6,661 nucleotides of DNA from Campylobacter sp. UBA1713 (GTDB taxonomy: Bacteria > Campylobacterota > Campylobacteria > Campylobacterales > Campylobacteraceae). This document shows, piece by piece, positions 3,570-6,661 of this stretch (its first letter is position 1; each line of letters opens with the position of its first letter). A program made the position numbers and the translations under genes. The stretch is from assembly GCA_002317305.1 (NCBI GenBank), contig DCIZ01000133.1, forward strand, positions 3,149-9,809. The letters run 5' to 3'. The notes beneath the pieces are model-generated. The model ran no database searches and was not told the origin of the DNA. It saw nothing but the letters and a program-made list of their open reading frames with translations.

Positions 3570-6569
3570 ATGAGCTTGACGCTTGGGCTTGATGTGGGGA
3601 GCACTACAGCAAAGGCTGTGTTGCTAGATGGCGACGAAATTTTGTTTAAAGTCTACGAGAGACACTTTTCAAAAGTGCGTGAAAAGTGTGCTGAACTTGC
3701 CTCTCGTGTAGCGACTTTGGTGGGTGAGCGTGAGTTTAAAGTCTCTGTGGCAGGAAGTGCTGGGCTAGGCATCTGTAAAGCTAGCGGGCTGGACTTCATT
3801 CAGGAGGTTTTTGCCACAGCAAAAGCAGTTGAGTTTTTAGAGCCAGGCACTGACGCGGTCATTGAGCTCGGTGGCGAGGATGCAAAAATTTTGTTTCTTA
3901 CAGGCGGCAGCGAAGAGCGCATGAACGGAAGTTGTGCTGGTGGCACGGGCGCGTTTATAGACCAGATGCTTGCGTTACTAAATTTAACGCCAACTGAATT
4001 TGACGAGCTTTCACTAAAACACGAAAAACTCTACCCCGTAGCCTCTCGTTGTGGCGTTTTTGCAAAGACAGATGTCCAGCCGCTTTTGAATCAGGGCGCA
4101 AACAAAGGCGACATAGCCGCTAGCATCTTTCAAGCCGTAGCCGACCAAACCATCGGCGGACTAGCACAAGGACGAAAGATAAAAGGGCGCGTGATGTTTC
4201 TAGGCGGTCCGCTTTTTTACTACAAAGGCTTACAGGCGCGCTTTAAAGCCACGCTAAATTTAAGCGACACAGACGCCATCTTTCCAGAGCTAGCGCAGTT
4301 TGCCGTAGCTATAGGTGCTGCCATTTCAGCGCGCGCAAACAAACAAAACTACACGGCAAATTCGCTTTTAGCAGCGCTAGAAACTGCCAAAAACGCAAAG
4401 TCAAAAAACCGCTACCTAGCGCCACTTTTCAAAGATGAAAAAGAGCTAGAAGAGTTTCGGGCGCGCCACGCAAAAGCTAGCGTCGAGGTGCTTGACATAG
4501 ACACGCTTTTTGACGGCACTAAAATTCCTGTTTTCATAGGTGTAGACTGCGGCTCGACCACGACAAAACTAGTTTTGATAGACGCCAAAAAGCGAATTTT
4601 ACACCAGTTTTACGCCTCAAACGAAGGCAATCCTGTGGATGTCGTAAAACGAGAACTAGACTACATTTACAAAAAATGGGGCGAAAAGATAGTAGTAAAA
4701 GGAACAGCTTCGACGGGCTACGGCGAAGAGCTAGTAAAAGCGGGGTTTAAATTTGACTCAGGACTTGTGGAGACTTTGGCGCACCTAAAAGCGGCACAGC
4801 ACTTTAAGCCCGAAGTGGAGAGCATCATAGACATAGGCGGACAAGACATAAAGTGCTTTTTCATAAAAAACGGCATCATCGGCGAAATCATGCTAAACGA
4901 AGCGTGTTCTAGCGGTTGTGGTAGCTTTATCTCCAGCTTTGCAAACTCCATGGGGCACGAGGTGCGTGAGTTTTCCAAATTTGGACTAACGTCAAAAACG
5001 CCAGTCGAGCTCGGTAGCCGTTGCACGGTTTTCATGAACAGCTCGGTAAAAGAGGCACAAAAAGAGGGCGCAAGTGTAGAAGACATTAGCGCTGGGCTTT
5101 CTATGAGCGTAGTAAAAAACGCCATTTACAAAGTGATTCGCGCAAAAGACGCCAGTGCGCTAGGCAAGCACGTGGTCGTTCAGGGCGGGACATTTTTAAA
5201 CGAAGCGGTTTTAAGAAGTTTTGAGATGGAGCTAGGGCGCGAGGTGGTGCGTCCGACCATTAGCGGTGTCATGGGTGCTTTTGGTGCGGCTTTGCACGCA
5301 CTAGAGCTGGGGCTAGAAGAGAGTGCTACGCTTAAAGATCTAAGCACTTTTAGCCACGATGCAAAACCGGGCGTGTGTAAAATTTGCGGCAACAACTGCA
5401 ACCTAACCATAAACCGCTTTGACGGCGGCGTGAAATTCATCAGTGGCAACAGATGCGACAAACCACTCGGGCTTAAAAAAAGCAGCGGAATTCCAAATTT
5501 GTTTGAGTTTAAACTCCAAAAACTCCGCGACCTTTTGGACTACAAAGGGTTTGACAAGTCAAATTTAAAACTGGGCAAAGTGGGCATTCCTTTTGGGCTA
5601 AATATGTATGAAAACCTGCCGTTTTGGCACACTTTGCTTAGTGAGCTGGGCTTTGAAGTGGTGGTGAGCGATGTGAGCTCTCGTAAAACCTTTTCGTGCG
5701 GACAGGCGACCATTCCTAGCGACACGGTTTGCTACCCTGCAAAACTCATGCATGGGCACATAGAAAATTTACTCTCTCGTGGCGTGGAGCGAATTTTTTA
5801 CCCATGCATGAGTTATGGCTTTGAGGATGCTAGCGACACTAGCACAAACCGCTACAACTGCCCAGTGGTGGCTTACTACCCTGAGCTTTTAAAGGCAAAT
5901 GTCGAAGATCTAAGGCGAGTTAAATTTGACCTGCCCTACTTTGGACTTCACCTAAAAAGCGAGTTTGAGAAAAAGGGCGCGGAGTATTTTGTAGGAGAGC
6001 TTTTAAAGAGTGCGGGCGTGAGGTGGTTTGCTTCTGGCAAATTTAAGACAGCGCTTGCCAAAGCTTATGCGGCTAGAGAGGCGTGGACGGCAGATGTGCG
6101 GCGAGCGGGCGAGGAGGCGCTAGAAAAAGTGCGTAGCGAGGGGCTTCGTGCCATCGTGCTTTGCGGGCGACCTTATCACATAGACCCAGAGATAAACCAC
6201 GGCATAGACAAGCTCATAACTTCGCTAGGGTGTGCGGTGCTAAGTGAAGACAGCGTGGCGCATTTGGCGCGTGTAGAAAATGACAAACTAGGCGTGCTGA
6301 ATCAGTGGAGTTACCACTCTAGGCTTTACAACGCGGCGGCTTTTGTCTGTGGCGAGAGGCGAGCGGAGCTGGTGCAGCTGGTGAGCTTTGGGTGTGGAAT
6401 CGACTCCATAACGACAGATGAGGTGCGAGAAATTTTGGAGCGAAATGGGCGTTTTTATACGCAGCTAAAGATAGACGAAATTTCAAATTTAGGTGCGGCA
6501 AAAATTCGCTTGCGTAGTTTGCTGGGTGCGGTGGAGAGTGTGGAGCGGAAAGTGGGGTTTAGAGGTTAG
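3570..6569 (+). CDS. Fused 2-hydroxyacyl-CoA dehydratase activase (BadF/BadG/BcrA/BcrD ATPase x2) with DUF2229 domain
   Basis: The 999-aa cytoplasmic protein belongs to the ASKHA activase family (HgdC-like), in which ATP hydrolysis drives low-potential electrons from a [4Fe-4S] cluster into a partner. ASKHA domain 1 (about 4-255) has GLDVGSTTAK (6-15), VIELGGEDAK (97-106), NGSCAGGTGAF (Cys122), ASRCGVFAKTDV (Cys161) and VMFLGGPLF (208-216). Domain 2 (about 321-580) has GVDCGSTTTK (324-333), IIDIGGQDIK (419-428), NEACSSGCGSF (Cys446), GSRCTVFMN (Cys485) and VVVQGGTF (536-543). A linker has CKICGNNC plus Cys629 (603-629), and the DUF2229/HgdB-like part (about 665-990) has Cys710, Cys721, Cys746, Cys764, GRPYHIDPEINHG, SFGCGIDSI (Cys942) and LKIDEISNLGAAKIRLRSL. 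Single-chain proteins of this kind, some longer (about 1400 aa), are known and mostly uncharacterised; the substrate is unknown. No dehydratase subunits lie nearby within the window. Start chosen at 3570 from its ribosome binding site. The family is certain; the reaction is not. Confidence 0.92.
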   Translation: MSLTLGLDVGSTTAKAVLLDGDEILFKVYERHFSKVREKCAELASRVATLVGEREFKVSVAGSAGLGICKASGLDFIQEVFATAKAVEFLEPGTDAVIELGGEDAKILFLTGGSEERMNGSCAGGTGAFIDQMLALLNLTPTEFDELSLKHEKLYPVASRCGVFAKTDVQPLLNQGANKGDIAASIFQAVADQTIGGLAQGRKIKGRVMFLGGPLFYYKGLQARFKATLNLSDTDAIFPELAQFAVAIGAAISARANKQNYTANSLLAALETAKNAKSKNRYLAPLFKDEKELEEFRARHAKASVEVLDIDTLFDGTKIPVFIGVDCGSTTTKLVLIDAKKRILHQFYASNEGNPVDVVKRELDYIYKKWGEKIVVKGTASTGYGEELVKAGFKFDSGLVETLAHLKAAQHFKPEVESIIDIGGQDIKCFFIKNGIIGEIMLNEACSSGCGSFISSFANSMGHEVREFSKFGLTSKTPVELGSRCTVFMNSSVKEAQKEGASVEDISAGLSMSVVKNAIYKVIRAKDASALGKHVVVQGGTFLNEAVLRSFEMELGREVVRPTISGVMGAFGAALHALELGLEESATLKDLSTFSHDAKPGVCKICGNNCNLTINRFDGGVKFISGNRCDKPLGLKKSSGIPNLFEFKLQKLRDLLDYKGFDKSNLKLGKVGIPFGLNMYENLPFWHTLLSELGFEVVVSDVSSRKTFSCGQATIPSDTVCYPAKLMHGHIENLLSRGVERIFYPCMSYGFEDASDTSTNRYNCPVVAYYPELLKANVEDLRRVKFDLPYFGLHLKSEFEKKGAEYFVGELLKSAGVRWFASGKFKTALAKAYAAREAWTADVRRAGEEALEKVRSEGLRAIVLCGRPYHIDPEINHGIDKLITSLGCAVLSEDSVAHLARVENDKLGVLNQWSYHSRLYNAAAFVCGERRAELVQLVSFGCGIDSITTDEVREILERNGRFYTQLKIDEISNLGAAKIRLRSLLGAVESVERKVGFRG
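5743..5814. repeat. 14-bp perfect inverted repeat inside the activase gene
   Basis: AACTCATGCATGGG (5743-5756) and CCCATGCATGAGTT (5801-5814) are exact reverse complements separated by 44 bases; each arm holds the palindrome ATGCAT. The left arm encodes Leu-Met-His-Gly (726-729) and the right arm Pro-Cys-Met-Ser around Cys746. Both peptides look like conserved parts of the domain, so the repeat may be a codon-level coincidence, or it may form a mRNA hairpin. Confidence 0.6.
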
Positions 6570-6625
6570 TGTTTTATGGTTTGAGGTTTGTGGTTTTAAA
6601 AAACGTCAAATCTAGAAAGTTGCAA

Positions 6626-6661
6626 ATTCCGCATTCCGCATTCCGAACAGGGTCGCAGGGG
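6626..6661 (-). repeat. Heptad array G joined to GC-rich box, copy 2
   Basis: Units ATTCCGC, ATTCCGC and ATTCCGA (6626-6646) are followed by ACA and GGGTCGCAGGGG (6650-6661). The last 12 bases are the reverse complement of 271-282. The box is cut by the window edge, and the hairpin part would be expected just beyond it. The preceding 6570-6620 contains no clear terminator for the activase gene. Confidence 0.7.

Noticed and set aside
4718..5125. 135-codon open frame on the minus strand inside the activase gene
   Set aside because: Shadow of a strongly conserved ATPase domain; low-complexity translation and no supporting start signals.
359..6616. TCTAGA near 361 and at 6611-6616 as paired sites
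   Set aside because: A single hexamer match is expected by chance and the surrounding sequences do not align.

Overview
The window most likely comes from a Campylobacter-type epsilonproteobacterium. Three observations point there, none decisive alone: AATTT/AAATTT hexamers are very common in every reading frame; promoters look like a -10 box behind T-rich DNA with no clear -35; and the NFACT protein is the short (about 440 aa) form that I recall from Campylobacter and Helicobacter. The moderate GC content fits the oral/gut C. rectus, C. showae, C. curvus, C. concisus or C. gracilis group better than C. jejuni. The species cannot be told from this window.

Layout. Positions 1-425 hold no gene and are packed with repeats: arrays of a 7-bp unit, an inverted 30-bp pair, a perfect 21-bp hairpin and a GC-rich hairpin. 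Glucose-6-phosphate isomerase (pgi) lies on the minus strand at 426-1994. A 68-bp gap (1995-2062) carries back-to-back promoters. An NFACT/RqcH-like ribosome quality-control protein follows on the plus strand (2063-3391). A 178-bp gap with two more heptad arrays and two candidate promoters leads to a 999-codon gene (3570-6569, plus strand). It encodes a fused 2-hydroxyacyl-CoA dehydratase activase: two ASKHA ATPase domains, a Cys-rich linker and a C-terminal DUF2229 dehydratase-like domain. The window ends in another heptad array and an inverted copy of the GC-rich box seen near position 271.

The three genes do not form a pathway: one is sugar-phosphate metabolism, one acts on stalled ribosomes and one is an iron-sulfur ATP-driven electron-transfer protein. 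Each seems to have its own promoter.

The two most interesting things are (1) the fused activase, where both halves keep the two cluster cysteines at an identical 39-residue spacing, which suggests a single-chain version of a normally homodimeric enzyme, and (2) a family of period-7 intergenic repeats that fills the three longer non-coding gaps and always has the same AAATT-type junction at one end. The NFACT protein also lacks the aspartate known to matter for alanine tailing in RqcH.
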